Source: Aequorivita sublithincola DSM 14238 (GTDB taxonomy: Bacteria; Bacteroidota; Bacteroidia; Flavobacteriales; Flavobacteriaceae). From it: a DNA stretch of 64,000 nt. The notes beneath the pieces were generated by a model. That model was not told the DNA's origin. It ran no database searches and was given only the letters and a program-made list of their open reading frames with translations. Positions 44,691 through 54,098 of this stretch are shown one piece after another; positions within the stretch are counted from its first letter, which is position 1; each line of letters opens with the position of its first letter. The stretch is from positions 2,693,001 through 2,757,000 of the forward strand of contig NC_018013.1 in the NCBI RefSeq assembly GCF_000265385.1, written 5' to 3'. Both the position numbers and the translations under genes were made by a program.

Positions 44691-45548
44691 ATGATTTTAA
44701 TAACCGACGGTGGTTCTACAAAATGTGATTGGGTTTTGCTAGATAATTCTGGTGGAGTCGTCTTTAAAACTGCTACTTCAGGCTTAAATCCTACAGTGGT
44801 TCCACGAGAGGATTTATTACTTCGTATTTCTTCAAATGAAGAGTTAAAAAGAGTTTTTGAAAGTGTAGCAATTCTTGATTTTTACGGAGCGGGTTGCGGC
44901 ACTGTAACACCTAGAGGTATATTGAAGGAAGTTTTAGAGGAATTATTTTTCAAAGCCAAAGTAAATGTTTCCGAAGATTTGAGCGCCGCAGTTTTTGCTG
45001 TAACGAACGAGCCCGGAATTGTTTGCATTTTGGGAACGGGAAGCAACAGTTGCTATTTTGACGGAACAGAGATTCACGCGCCAATACCAGCTTTAGGCTA
45101 CATTTTGATGGATGAAGCCAGCGGAAATTATTTCGGTAAAAGACTGCTTCGCGATTATTATTACCACAGAATGCCTTCAGAAATCGCTTCGGAATTTGAA
45201 AGGAAATTCAATTTAGAAGCTGATGATATAAAAGTGAATCTGTACAAGAAACCCAATCCGAATGCTTATTTGGCGTCATTTGCTCAATTCATCTTTACCC
45301 AGAAAGAAATAAACCCATACTTTTACAACCTAATTAAAGAAGGCATTTCATCATTTATTGAATGTAGAATTCTTTGTTTTGAAAAGTCGCGCGAAGTTCC
45401 AGTTCATTTTATTGGTTCTATTGCACACTTTTCAGAGGAAATAATTAAGGAATGCTTTAAAAATCACAATCTAGAACTTGGAAATATCGTTCAACAACCT
45501 ATTGATGGATTAATTCAATATTATAAAAATAAAATTACTGGTTCATAA
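44691..45548 (+). CDS. BadF/BadG/BcrA/BcrD-type ATPase, N-acetylglucosamine kinase-like
   Basis: 285 residues of the ASKHA fold. Phosphate-1 motif LITDGGSTKCDWVLLD (2-17), acidic/connect motif DFYGAGCGTVTPRG, phosphate-2 motif CILGTGSNSCYFDG, and EASGNYFGKRLLRDYYY. Proteins of this size and type in flavobacterial glycolytic clusters are usually annotated as N-acetylglucosamine kinase-like; the substrate is not proved. It lies between gap and pgi and is probably cotranscribed with both. Confidence 0.85.
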   Translation: MILITDGGSTKCDWVLLDNSGGVVFKTATSGLNPTVVPREDLLLRISSNEELKRVFESVAILDFYGAGCGTVTPRGILKEVLEELFFKAKVNVSEDLSAAVFAVTNEPGIVCILGTGSNSCYFDGTEIHAPIPALGYILMDEASGNYFGKRLLRDYYYHRMPSEIASEFERKFNLEADDIKVNLYKKPNPNAYLASFAQFIFTQKEINPYFYNLIKEGISSFIECRILCFEKSREVPVHFIGSIAHFSEEIIKECFKNHNLELGNIVQQPIDGLIQYYKNKITGS

Positions 45549-45575
45549 ATCAAAAATCTGCAATCTGCAATCACA

Positions 45576-47153
45576 ATGTCATTACCCTCAATAAATCCTA
45601 CTAAAACCGAAACTTGGAAAGCACTTGAAGAACATTTTCAGAAAATTGAAAACCTTCAAATGCAAGACGTATTTGAAAAGGATTCTGATCGCGCAGAGCG
45701 TTTTAAGATTGAATGGCAAGATTTTTATTTAGATTATTCCAAGAACAGAATTACTGATGAAACTATTTCACTTTTATTAAAACTCGCTGAAGAAGTAGAG
45801 CTGAAAGAAGCCATAGCCCAACAATTTTCGGGAGAGAAAATTAACGAAACCGAAGACCGAGCCGTGCTTCACACTGCCTTACGTGATTTTGAAAATATGA
45901 AACCTGAAGTGAAAACCACACTTCAAAAAATGAAACTTTTTTCTGAAGAAATTATTAGCGGCAATCACAAAGGTTTTACAGGAAAGGGGATTACAGACAT
46001 AGTGAACATAGGTATAGGCGGCAGTCATTTAGGACCAGAAATGGTTGTGGAAGCACTTCAGTTTTATAAAAATCATTTAAAAATACATTTCATTGCAAAT
46101 ATTGATGGCGATGACGTTTCAGAAAAACTTAAAACTTTAAATCCAGAAACAACACTTTTTATCATTGTTTCTAAAAGCTTCACAACTCAGGAAACTATTG
46201 TAAATGCTTCATTTGTTAGGGATTGGTTTTTGAAAAACGCTTCAAAGGCTGATATTGAAAAACATTTTGTGGCTGTTTCAACGAATGAAAAAGGCGCAAA
46301 AGATTTCGGTATTTCCGAAGAAAACATTTTTCCGATGCAAGATTGGGTAGGAGGCAGGTTTTCACTTTGGAGTTCCGTTGGGCTTTCTATTTGTTGCGCT
46401 GTAGGATTTAAGAATTTTGAAGCAATGCTAAAAGGTGCTTTTGGAATGGATACACATTTCAAAAACGAAGATTTCAGCAAAAACATTCCTATTATATTAG
46501 CCTTACTTTCAGTATGGTATAACAATTTTTTTAAAGCAGAAAGTGAAGCGGTTGTTCCATATTCGCAATACTTAAATAAACTTGTTCCTTATCTTCAGCA
46601 GGCCATAATGGAAAGCAATGGTAAAAGCATTGACCTAAATGGCGAAAAAATAAACTATCAAACAGGAACGATTGTTTGGGGCAATGTAGGCAGTAATTCG
46701 CAACACGCTTATTTTCAACTTTTACATCAAGGAACCAAATTGATTCCGACGGATTTTATTGGTTTTGCTGAACCCTTAGCTGGCAATACGAATAACCATA
46801 ATGTTTTAATGGCAAACTATCTTGCACAGACAGAAGCTTTATGGGAAGGCACGCACTTTAAAACTGTAGAAAACCCGTTCAAAATTTTTGAAGGAAACAA
46901 GCCAACAAATTCACTTTTAATAAAAAGACTGACTCCTAAAAATCTTGGAAGCCTTATAGCGATGTACGAACATAAACTTTTTGTTCAAGGAATTATTTGG
47001 AATATTTTTAGCTATGACCAATGGGGAGTGGAGTTGGGGAAAACTGTTGCAAAAGGAACATTGAACGCAATTGAAAAAAATAACCCAGAAAAGATTGAAA
47101 ACACTTCAACTATAAACCTTTTAAAAAAGGTTTTTGGTAATAAAAAAGATTGA
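45576..47153 (+). CDS. pgi: Glucose-6-phosphate isomerase
   Basis: 525 residues. NIGIGGSHLGPEMV, SKSFTTQET, MQDWVGGRFSLWSSVGLSI (family signature 1), GTIVWGNVGSNSQHAYFQLLHQGT (catalytic Glu/His region) and a C-terminal SYDQWGVELGK.VAKGTL (signature 2). It interconverts glucose- and fructose-6-phosphate. It closes the pfkA-gap-kinase-pgi cluster. Confidence 0.97.
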   Translation: MSLPSINPTKTETWKALEEHFQKIENLQMQDVFEKDSDRAERFKIEWQDFYLDYSKNRITDETISLLLKLAEEVELKEAIAQQFSGEKINETEDRAVLHTALRDFENMKPEVKTTLQKMKLFSEEIISGNHKGFTGKGITDIVNIGIGGSHLGPEMVVEALQFYKNHLKIHFIANIDGDDVSEKLKTLNPETTLFIIVSKSFTTQETIVNASFVRDWFLKNASKADIEKHFVAVSTNEKGAKDFGISEENIFPMQDWVGGRFSLWSSVGLSICCAVGFKNFEAMLKGAFGMDTHFKNEDFSKNIPIILALLSVWYNNFFKAESEAVVPYSQYLNKLVPYLQQAIMESNGKSIDLNGEKINYQTGTIVWGNVGSNSQHAYFQLLHQGTKLIPTDFIGFAEPLAGNTNNHNVLMANYLAQTEALWEGTHFKTVENPFKIFEGNKPTNSLLIKRLTPKNLGSLIAMYEHKLFVQGIIWNIFSYDQWGVELGKTVAKGTLNAIEKNNPEKIENTSTINLLKKVFGNKKD

Positions 47154-47271
47154 GATAATTCTTTCTTGCCAAATGATAGTAGTGTTTTAACGAATCCCGA
47201 ATTAACGAATCACGAATCCCATTTTTTTAGTATCTTTCAACTATAAACTCCCCCGTTTATAAAAAATAGAT

Positions 47272-48813
47272 ATGCTCACAAAAGTTTATGGAAGCGCCGT
47301 TTTTGGTGTAGAAGCAACAACAATTACTGTTGAAGTGAATGTTGATAGTGGCGTTGGCTACCATTTGGTTGGCTTGCCAGATAACGCCATTCGGGAAAGT
47401 AATTTCCGCATTGCCGCTGCACTTCAAAACAACGGTTATAAAATTCCGGGTAAGAAACTTATATTAAATATGTCTCCTGCCGATCTTCGGAAGGAAGGCT
47501 CTGCGTATGACCTTACTTTGGCAATGGGCGTTCTTGTTGCTACGGAGCAGATTGAAGAAAATAATCCACTTTCAGAATATATAATTATGGGTGAACTTTC
47601 CCTAGACGGAAATTTGCAGCCCATTCGTGGTGCATTACCAATTTCACTTAAAGCAAAAGAAGAAGGTTTTAAAGGGTTTATTCTTCCGAAGCAAAACGCA
47701 AAAGAAGCCGCGATTGTTGAAGGCATTGAAGTTTATGGAATTGAAAACATAAAAGAAGTAATAGATTTTTTCAATGAAGGTGTGCCGTTAGAGCAAACAA
47801 TCGTTGATATGGAAGCTGAATTCTACGATCACCTTGAACACCCTGAATTTGACTTTGCCGATGTGAAGGGACAAGAATCCATAAAGCGCTGTATGGAAAT
47901 TGCAGCAGCCGGCGGTCATAATATAATTTTAATTGGTCCTCCAGGTTCAGGAAAAACAATGCTTGCCAAAAGATTGCCAAGTATTTTACCACCGATGACT
48001 TTACAGGAAAGTTTGGAAACTACAAAAATCCATAGCGTGGCCGGACGTACTATGGAAAAGGCTGGAGTAATGACTTCGCGACCTTTTAGAAGTCCGCATC
48101 ATACTATTAGCGATGTTGCCCTTGTCGGTGGCGGTCAATATCCGCAACCTGGCGAGATAAGTTTAGCGCACAACGGAGTACTATTTTTAGATGAATTGCC
48201 TGAATTTAAACGTGGCGTTTTGGAAGTAATGCGACAACCTTTGGAAGATCGCGAAGTTACAATTTCACGAGCAAAATTTACGGTAACGTATCCCTCCAGC
48301 TTTATGTTGGTTGCGAGTATGAACCCAAGTCCGAGTGGTTATTTTAACGACCCAGACGCTCCCGTAATGTCTTCGCCAGCAGAAATGCAACGTTATTTAA
48401 GTAAAGTTTCTGGACCACTTTTGGATAGAATTGACATTCATATAGAAGTTACTCCAGTTCCTTTTGAAAAATTGAGCGACGAACGAAAAGGAGAATCAAG
48501 CATTGTTGTTCGCGAAAGAGTTACAAAAGCCAGAAAATTACAATCTGAACGGTTTGCAGAATCTGATAAAGTACATTATAACGCGCAAATGGGCGTAAAG
48601 CAAATCCGCCAATATTGTAAGTTGGAACCATCTTCGCTACAACTTTTAAAAACCGCCATGGAAAAACTGAATCTTTCGGCACGAGCCTATGATAGAATCT
48701 TGAAAGTCTCGCGAACTATCGCAGATTTGGAGGCTTCTGAAGATATAACCGGCAATCATATTTCTGAGGCCATTCAGTATCGAAGTTTGGATCGGGATGG
48801 TTGGTTTGGATGA
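47272..48813 (+). CDS. comM: YifB/ComM family Mg-chelatase-like AAA ATPase
   Basis: 513 residues, full length. N-terminal ChlI domain (KVYGSAVFGVEATTITVEVNVDSGVGYHLVGLPDNAIRESN, ends given), Walker A GPPGSGKT at 222-229, Walker B VLFLDELPEF near 303, sensor/arginine region MVASMNPSPSGYF and a C-terminal SARAYDRILKVSRTIADLE.S domain. ComM is a hexameric helicase that promotes branch migration in natural transformation. The last 702 bases (from codon 281) are repeated at 62482-63183. The two copies are near-identical for the first 549 bases and diverge over the final 153, mostly synonymously. This 3' end is therefore the left boundary of an island. Confidence 0.95.
   Translation: MLTKVYGSAVFGVEATTITVEVNVDSGVGYHLVGLPDNAIRESNFRIAAALQNNGYKIPGKKLILNMSPADLRKEGSAYDLTLAMGVLVATEQIEENNPLSEYIIMGELSLDGNLQPIRGALPISLKAKEEGFKGFILPKQNAKEAAIVEGIEVYGIENIKEVIDFFNEGVPLEQTIVDMEAEFYDHLEHPEFDFADVKGQESIKRCMEIAAAGGHNIILIGPPGSGKTMLAKRLPSILPPMTLQESLETTKIHSVAGRTMEKAGVMTSRPFRSPHHTISDVALVGGGQYPQPGEISLAHNGVLFLDELPEFKRGVLEVMRQPLEDREVTISRAKFTVTYPSSFMLVASMNPSPSGYFNDPDAPVMSSPAEMQRYLSKVSGPLLDRIDIHIEVTPVPFEKLSDERKGESSIVVRERVTKARKLQSERFAESDKVHYNAQMGVKQIRQYCKLEPSSLQLLKTAMEKLNLSARAYDRILKVSRTIADLEASEDITGNHISEAIQYRSLDRDGWFG
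48112..48813 (+). repeat. 702-bp direct repeat, left copy (3' part of comM)
   Basis: The same sequence, the same length and no indels as 62482-63183. By eye there are 2 differences in the first 549 bases and about 21 in the last 153. Confidence 0.95.
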
Positions 48814-48925
48814 AAATATACCATCAATATTTCGAATTCAGTTTTTTAATAAAAATATCGCACTATAATCTTCTTCTAGTATCAATCCGTTAAAGCTTTT
48901 CAAGTTATTTTTAATCCTTCAACCA

Positions 48926-49567
48926 ATGAAATTAAAAACGATTAAATACGCTCAATATGAGAAGGATCTTCCCCAAATTGGTAAGCACATAATTGGTCAG
49001 ACTAACAATGAAAATATAATTGTTTATCAAGCTTTCAATCCCAATATTTCTAAATGGGCAATAGAGAATCAGAAGTTTGGCGGTCCCCACTACAAGTTCA
49101 CAAGAATGTCTTGGATAAAACCCAATTTTTTATGGATGATGTATCGCGCAGGGTGGGCAATGAAAGAGCATGAACAAAACATATTGGCAATAGAAATTTC
49201 AAAAAGTAATTTTGAAATACTACTCTCAGAAGGAGTTCACTCAGCCTTCAATGAGAAAATTTACAAGACACCAGAAAATTGGAAATCGCAAATGGAAAAT
49301 TCTGAAGTCAGATTACAGTGGGATCCAGACCATGCTCCAAACGGTGAAAAATTAGAACGGAGAGCGATACAAATTGGTCTTAAAGGCAAACTCCTTCAAA
49401 AGTTTGCAACTGAATGGATTATTTCAATAGAAGATATAACAGATTTTGTTCGTGAACAAAAACGTAAAATTGATTCTGGTGCTTGGGATGAATTAGAAGT
49501 AATTGCAGAGCAAAAAATTTCAATAAATAGTCATGAGTTAGTTCTTAAATTAGATTTTGAAAATTAG
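48926..49567 (+). CDS. DUF4291 family protein
   Basis: 213 residues. VYQAFNPNISKWAIENQKFGG (about 33-53) and FTRMSWIKPNFLWMMYRAGWAMKEHEQNILAIEI match DUF4291; QWDPDHAPNGEKLERRAIQIGL is the second conserved block. No signal peptide or membrane segment. The biochemical function of this family is not known to me. It is the first gene after comM and sits inside the island, 358 bases before the next start-codon region of the repeat-protein series begins. Confidence 0.88.
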   Translation: MKLKTIKYAQYEKDLPQIGKHIIGQTNNENIIVYQAFNPNISKWAIENQKFGGPHYKFTRMSWIKPNFLWMMYRAGWAMKEHEQNILAIEISKSNFEILLSEGVHSAFNEKIYKTPENWKSQMENSEVRLQWDPDHAPNGEKLERRAIQIGLKGKLLQKFATEWIISIEDITDFVREQKRKIDSGAWDELEVIAEQKISINSHELVLKLDFEN

Positions 49568-50105
49568 AAAACTATTGGTTGCATTACCTACCGCACCATA
49601 TCTCACTAATGTTTTACAGGTTGGTAAAGAATAAATTTGCGGTCTATTCCACAAATCGCTTCTCAAAAACAGGGAGGATTTAAACTCAAAAAATCAGGTT
49701 ATTTTCTAAGAAATTATTGTTAAATTCAAACTTTTTTCAATTTTAAAGAGCTTATCGTGTTAAAATATTGATAATACTTTTTTATATTTAAAATTGAGGC
49801 TATTCATTTATTCTCTTCTATTAATTAGAAATAAACCATCTACTAAATGAAAAAGGCCCATTTCCAACACTACTTCTCCCACATAAAATCTGAACCTTAG
49901 ATTTAAAAATACCCAATAGTAGGTATTTGAGGTGTGATTTAGTCATTGTAATTTGGAATCCTTTATATATCATATCTACTCATTTAATTTCTTAATTGAA
50001 ATATTATTAATAATCCTATTATAAATAACTCTGTAGAAAGAATCAGAATAATTACCAATTCGTTATGAGCGACCTTGATTTTTTAACAAAATAAAATCTA
50101 AAATC
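49568..50105. other. Intergenic, 538 bp, no gene seen
   Basis: Very A+T rich; I see no open frame with coding character, no tRNA, and no strong terminator. Some segments may be decayed coding sequence, but I cannot assign them. Confidence 0.5.
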
Positions 50106-50507
50106 ATGAAATATTCAATAACTATATATTTTTTACTAGTATCTGCCACACCAATATTCTCTCAAGTTAACAACGACGAAGTGGTTTTAGTTGAAGTAAG
50201 AGAAATAGTGGAATATAATATCGAAAGTACATATTATGATAATGGTCAATTGAAATCTGAAACAGAATTTGACAAAAATAAAAATGGATTCTTGACGCGA
50301 TATGATGAAAACGGCCAGGTCTCTGAAAAGTATATTTACAAGAAAGGTCTACCATACACGATATTGGAGTATAGGGATAAAAATGGGAAGGAATTGGACT
50401 GGGGTAATTTCAAGAATGGAAATGGATACATGGCAGGGTTTGATAAAGATGGAAATTATTTAGGGACAGTCTTTTTCAAGAATGGAAAGGCGGTGGGTGG
50501 ATTTTAG
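50106..50507 (+). CDS. Short secreted MORN/YwqK-type repeat protein
   Basis: 133 residues with a signal peptide (1-20, ATPIFSQ). The mature part holds two MORN-like units (YYDNGQLKSETEFDKNKNGFLTRYDENGQVSEKY) and one copy of a terminal module, RDKNGKELDWGNFKNGNGYMAGFDKDGNYL, that recurs in the next two genes. Exported to the periplasm or outer membrane. It may be a truncated paralogue of its neighbours. YwqK-type proteins have been called antitoxins of polymorphic toxin systems, but a signal peptide makes a cytosolic antitoxin role unlikely here. Confidence 0.75.
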   Translation: MKYSITIYFLLVSATPIFSQVNNDEVVLVEVREIVEYNIESTYYDNGQLKSETEFDKNKNGFLTRYDENGQVSEKYIYKKGLPYTILEYRDKNGKELDWGNFKNGNGYMAGFDKDGNYLGTVFFKNGKAVGGF

Positions 50508-50775
50508 AAAATTTATGCCCAGGATTCTAATTTCATAAGTTTTTCAATGAGGAGCGAATTATATTCTCCGAAAGAAATTTTATGTGGTATTTAAACATGA
50601 GTTTAAAATCGAGAATAATTTTAACCATATAGGTAATTTGATATACTACCAGTTTCTAATCATGATTTAAATCTAAACAGATTATTGCTTCAACTACAAT
50701 TATCATATTTATAAAAACATATTATCAAAATTTACTATTAATTATTCATACTAACAAACTAATTTATAGAACATC

Positions 50776-52311
50776 ATGAAATATTTATCAACTATTCTCT
50801 TATTACTTTTAATGGCAACTAGCTTATACTCTCAGGTCGAAAAGGAATATTACGACAACGGCAACCTAAAAAAAGAGGGTGCTTGGGATGCTAATGGAAA
50901 TGCAACAGGCAATTGGAAATTCTACTTAGAAAGTGGGCGAATTAGTTCTGAAATAAGTTATACCGATGGTAATGCTTCTGGAATTGGCAAATTTTATATT
51001 GGCGATGATGATGTTAGAGATTATTTTTTACTCAATTACGATACCAAAGAAGAAAAGTTTTATACGAATGGAAAATTAGAGAAATATGGAAAAATTAATG
51101 ATAAGTACGAAAGAACTGGCGAATGGAAATTTTATAATGAAAATGGATTTCTAGAATTAATAGGAAGTTATAGTAATGATAAGAGAACGGGCGAGTGGAA
51201 AATATATGATGAAAGTATTTTTTTAAAATTCAATGGATACTTACAACAAGTTGGAAATTTTAGCAATGATGAAAAAATAGGAGAATGGATTATGTATTTA
51301 GATCAAAACAATTATACCATCTATAATCCTGTTTTGTTTACCCAAAAGTTTTATAAATACGGAAAGTTATCCTCAGAAGGAAAGATAGATAAGGATCTTA
51401 ATTATACAGGTCTATGGAAACAATATCGTGATGATGGAAGTTTACGCGGAGAAGGCAACTATACAAATGGGATGAAAACAGGTGTTTGGAAAGAATATCA
51501 CGAAAATGGTACACTTGAAAGTATAGGCAATTATACCGAAAGAGGTGGGAATAGAACTGGCGAGTGGAAGGAGTATCACAACAATGGTCAGCTTTGGGAA
51601 ATAGGAGAATATAACGGTGCCACGGGTTTTAGGGTTGGTTTTTGGAAATATTATCACGACAACGGGCAAATAAGTCACAGTGGTAAATATAACGGTAATA
51701 CAGGGAACGAAATAAGTGTATGGACATCATCTTATAAAAATGGAGAATTTCATTACCAAAAAATATACGATGATCAAGGTGAATTAAATGAAGAATATAT
51801 TGTTAAAAATGAAAATGGCACGGTATACCAAAAGTTTGATTACATACACGGTAAATTACAAAATGTGTTAATATACAATGACAAGGAAGGAAATCCGCTC
51901 CCAATAGGCACTTTTTCAAATGGTAATGGTACTTTAAATGAATATATAGATGGCACCTTAATCAATAAGGCACACTATGCTGATGGCACCATTCAAGGTG
52001 AATATTGTGACATAATATATTATTGGACTGGAGAATATTCCTCGAGATTAAATAGTTGTGCATGGAAGGTGTATGAAAATGAAGATAGCAGTACTGCAGA
52101 ATTAGAGTTTGCACTAAAATGGGTAGAACGTTCCATTGAACTGGATAAAAATCGTTTTAACACCGGTACTTATGCTTCATTGTTGTATAGAACTGGTAAT
52201 TACACAAAAGCTTTGTCAATTGCAAAAGAATCAATTGTTTTAGGTGAAAAAGCAGAAGAAGATAATACCTCAACAGAAAATCTGATTGAAAAAATAAAGC
52301 GAAAAATGTAA
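50776..52311 (+). CDS. Secreted MORN/YwqK-type repeat protein with C-terminal TPR
   Basis: 511 residues. Signal peptide 1-20 (TSLYSQ). Eight or nine repeats of about 23 residues with the pattern TGEWKEYHxNGxLxxxGxY fill residues 25-320; examples are RTGEWKFYNENGFLELIGSY and KTGVWKEYHENGTLESIGNY. Then comes the shared module YNDKEGNPLPIGTFSNGNGTL (about 365-385), and a C-terminal TPR-like pair (about 435-505, ALKWVERSIELDKNRFNTGTYASLLYRTGNYTKAL, ends given). It is predicted to be extracytoplasmic and to bind proteins or membrane surfaces. Function unknown. Confidence 0.82.
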   Translation: MKYLSTILLLLLMATSLYSQVEKEYYDNGNLKKEGAWDANGNATGNWKFYLESGRISSEISYTDGNASGIGKFYIGDDDVRDYFLLNYDTKEEKFYTNGKLEKYGKINDKYERTGEWKFYNENGFLELIGSYSNDKRTGEWKIYDESIFLKFNGYLQQVGNFSNDEKIGEWIMYLDQNNYTIYNPVLFTQKFYKYGKLSSEGKIDKDLNYTGLWKQYRDDGSLRGEGNYTNGMKTGVWKEYHENGTLESIGNYTERGGNRTGEWKEYHNNGQLWEIGEYNGATGFRVGFWKYYHDNGQISHSGKYNGNTGNEISVWTSSYKNGEFHYQKIYDDQGELNEEYIVKNENGTVYQKFDYIHGKLQNVLIYNDKEGNPLPIGTFSNGNGTLNEYIDGTLINKAHYADGTIQGEYCDIIYYWTGEYSSRLNSCAWKVYENEDSSTAELEFALKWVERSIELDKNRFNTGTYASLLYRTGNYTKALSIAKESIVLGEKAEEDNTSTENLIEKIKRKM

Positions 52312-52457
52312 GCTATTATGGATGGTTTATATTTTTCACCTCAAGATTCAGACTAATTGAAAAACTTGGAATTTGCACATAAGGGAGATTTAGCTAAAGT
52401 CTGAAACCCGGATTATCAATAACGAATAAAAGGTTTAATCTAAAAATTACTTTCAAC

Positions 52458-54029
52458 ATGAGAAATGTACTCATTTTAATATGCCTATTTATAGGTGCTG
52501 CCTCAACTTCACAAATAAGGGAGTATAATCCAGATAATATATATAAGAAAGATGGAGAAAAAAATAGTCAAGGTGTCCCCATAGGCGAATGGGAATATTA
52601 TGGAGCTTTTTCGGACGATAGACCAGCCCAATATTTTAATTATGATACTAGAATATCAAGGGTGTATTTTATTCAAGACATTGCCAGCGGTAAGCCATTA
52701 ATTCTACAAGAAAAGGGTAAGCTAAATGAAGATTTTGAAAAAACTGGAACTTGGACTTTTTATCATAATTCTAGAGAAGGGGAAATTATAGCTAAAAAAG
52801 GAGATTACATAAATGGTTTGGAAAATGGTGAGTGGAAGGAATTTTATCCGAACGGTACATTGCAAAGCACAAGTTATTGGATAAAGGGAACTCCGGTTGG
52901 TAAGTGGGAATCATACTTTCCAGATGGAAGCTTACGGAGTATAAAAAATTACGAAAAGGGAGTATCTGTTGGTGAGTGGCAAGAATATTACGAGGACGGA
53001 ACTATTAAAGAAATCACGAACTACACTGAGGGTATCCGAAATGGAATATTTACGGAAACACAAAAATTTGATGATGTTATTTTAGTAAAGGTGGGTATGT
53101 ATGTAAATGGTTTTCCAGATGGTGAAATTATTACTTACTACGTCCAAGATGGAAATAAATATGTTTATGAAAGAGTCCTTATAAGGAATAAAAAAATTAC
53201 TGGCGCTATAAAAAGGTATAATGCAGAAGGGAAGGTAATAGGCTTAATTTCATACAATGATGATAATGATATTACTGAAATGAAAGAATACTTTGATGAT
53301 GGAACATTAAGAAGATTTTCAACAGCGTTGCCAGATGCTGGAATAGAATCTGTTTGGGAAATATCTGAATATTACCCAAATGGTAATCTTAAAATGAAAT
53401 TCATTGAAAAGGATTCAAAATACCACAATATAGTTTCTGCAAAGGATCCTAATGGAAATAGCCTAGATTATGGTACTTTAAAGGATGGTAATGGTACACT
53501 TTATCAATATTCCGATGAAGGCAAAATTAGCTCAATTACAACTTTAAAATATGGGATACCAAATGGACCATATACTGAATTCGGAACAATCACTTTTAAC
53601 GATAATACATACCAATATAAAAAGACTGGAACATTTACCAAGGAAGGAAAGGTTGGGGATTTTATTACAACGGTTGAAAAAGATGGAAAAAATATCACAA
53701 TTCAAACGGCTACCTATTATCAAAATATTGCGATAGACCAAAAAAACTATAACATTGATGGGATGTTGCAGGAGGAACTTCATATTGATACATCCACAGG
53801 AATAAAAGAGGAAATCGTTTATTATCCTTCAGGATCTATTAAAACTAAATTACAATTTCAATATCCAGATGTTTTATTAAATGTGCTAATATGCAAAGAT
53901 CCAAACGGTAAAAATCTGGATTACGGCTCCATTAAAGATGGTTCGGGTGTTTATAAAGAGTATGATATGAGTGGTAAACTTGTAACCACTTATACCTTTA
54001 AAGAAGGTAAAGTGGTGTCTCAAAAATAA
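52458..54029 (+). CDS. Secreted MORN/YwqK-type repeat protein
   Basis: 523 residues. Signal peptide (1-19, GAASTSQ). MORN-like repeats run through residues 40-300 (VPIGEWEYYGAF, NGEWKEFYPNGTLQSTSYW, VGKWESYFPDGSLRSIKNY, VGEWQEYYEDGTIKEITNY). The shared module occurs twice: AKDPNGNSLDYGTLKDGNGTL near residue 330 and CKDPNGKNLDYGSIKDGSGVY near the C-terminus. It has no TPR tail. It is a paralogue of the preceding gene, 146 bases away, probably by duplication within the island. Confidence 0.82.
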   Translation: MRNVLILICLFIGAASTSQIREYNPDNIYKKDGEKNSQGVPIGEWEYYGAFSDDRPAQYFNYDTRISRVYFIQDIASGKPLILQEKGKLNEDFEKTGTWTFYHNSREGEIIAKKGDYINGLENGEWKEFYPNGTLQSTSYWIKGTPVGKWESYFPDGSLRSIKNYEKGVSVGEWQEYYEDGTIKEITNYTEGIRNGIFTETQKFDDVILVKVGMYVNGFPDGEIITYYVQDGNKYVYERVLIRNKKITGAIKRYNAEGKVIGLISYNDDNDITEMKEYFDDGTLRRFSTALPDAGIESVWEISEYYPNGNLKMKFIEKDSKYHNIVSAKDPNGNSLDYGTLKDGNGTLYQYSDEGKISSITTLKYGIPNGPYTEFGTITFNDNTYQYKKTGTFTKEGKVGDFITTVEKDGKNITIQTATYYQNIAIDQKNYNIDGMLQEELHIDTSTGIKEEIVYYPSGSIKTKLQFQYPDVLLNVLICKDPNGKNLDYGSIKDGSGVYKEYDMSGKLVTTYTFKEGKVVSQK

Positions 54030-54098
54030 TGGATGCTAAATTATTCCATACACTATTCTAGTTTTATTAGAACGCATTAAAAATGTAAAAAGCAATAT

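Noticed and set aside
50106..54029. Calling the MORN proteins antitoxins of a toxin-antitoxin system
   Set aside because: All three have Sec signal peptides and no adjacent toxin domain is visible; the common database name is not evidence of that role here.
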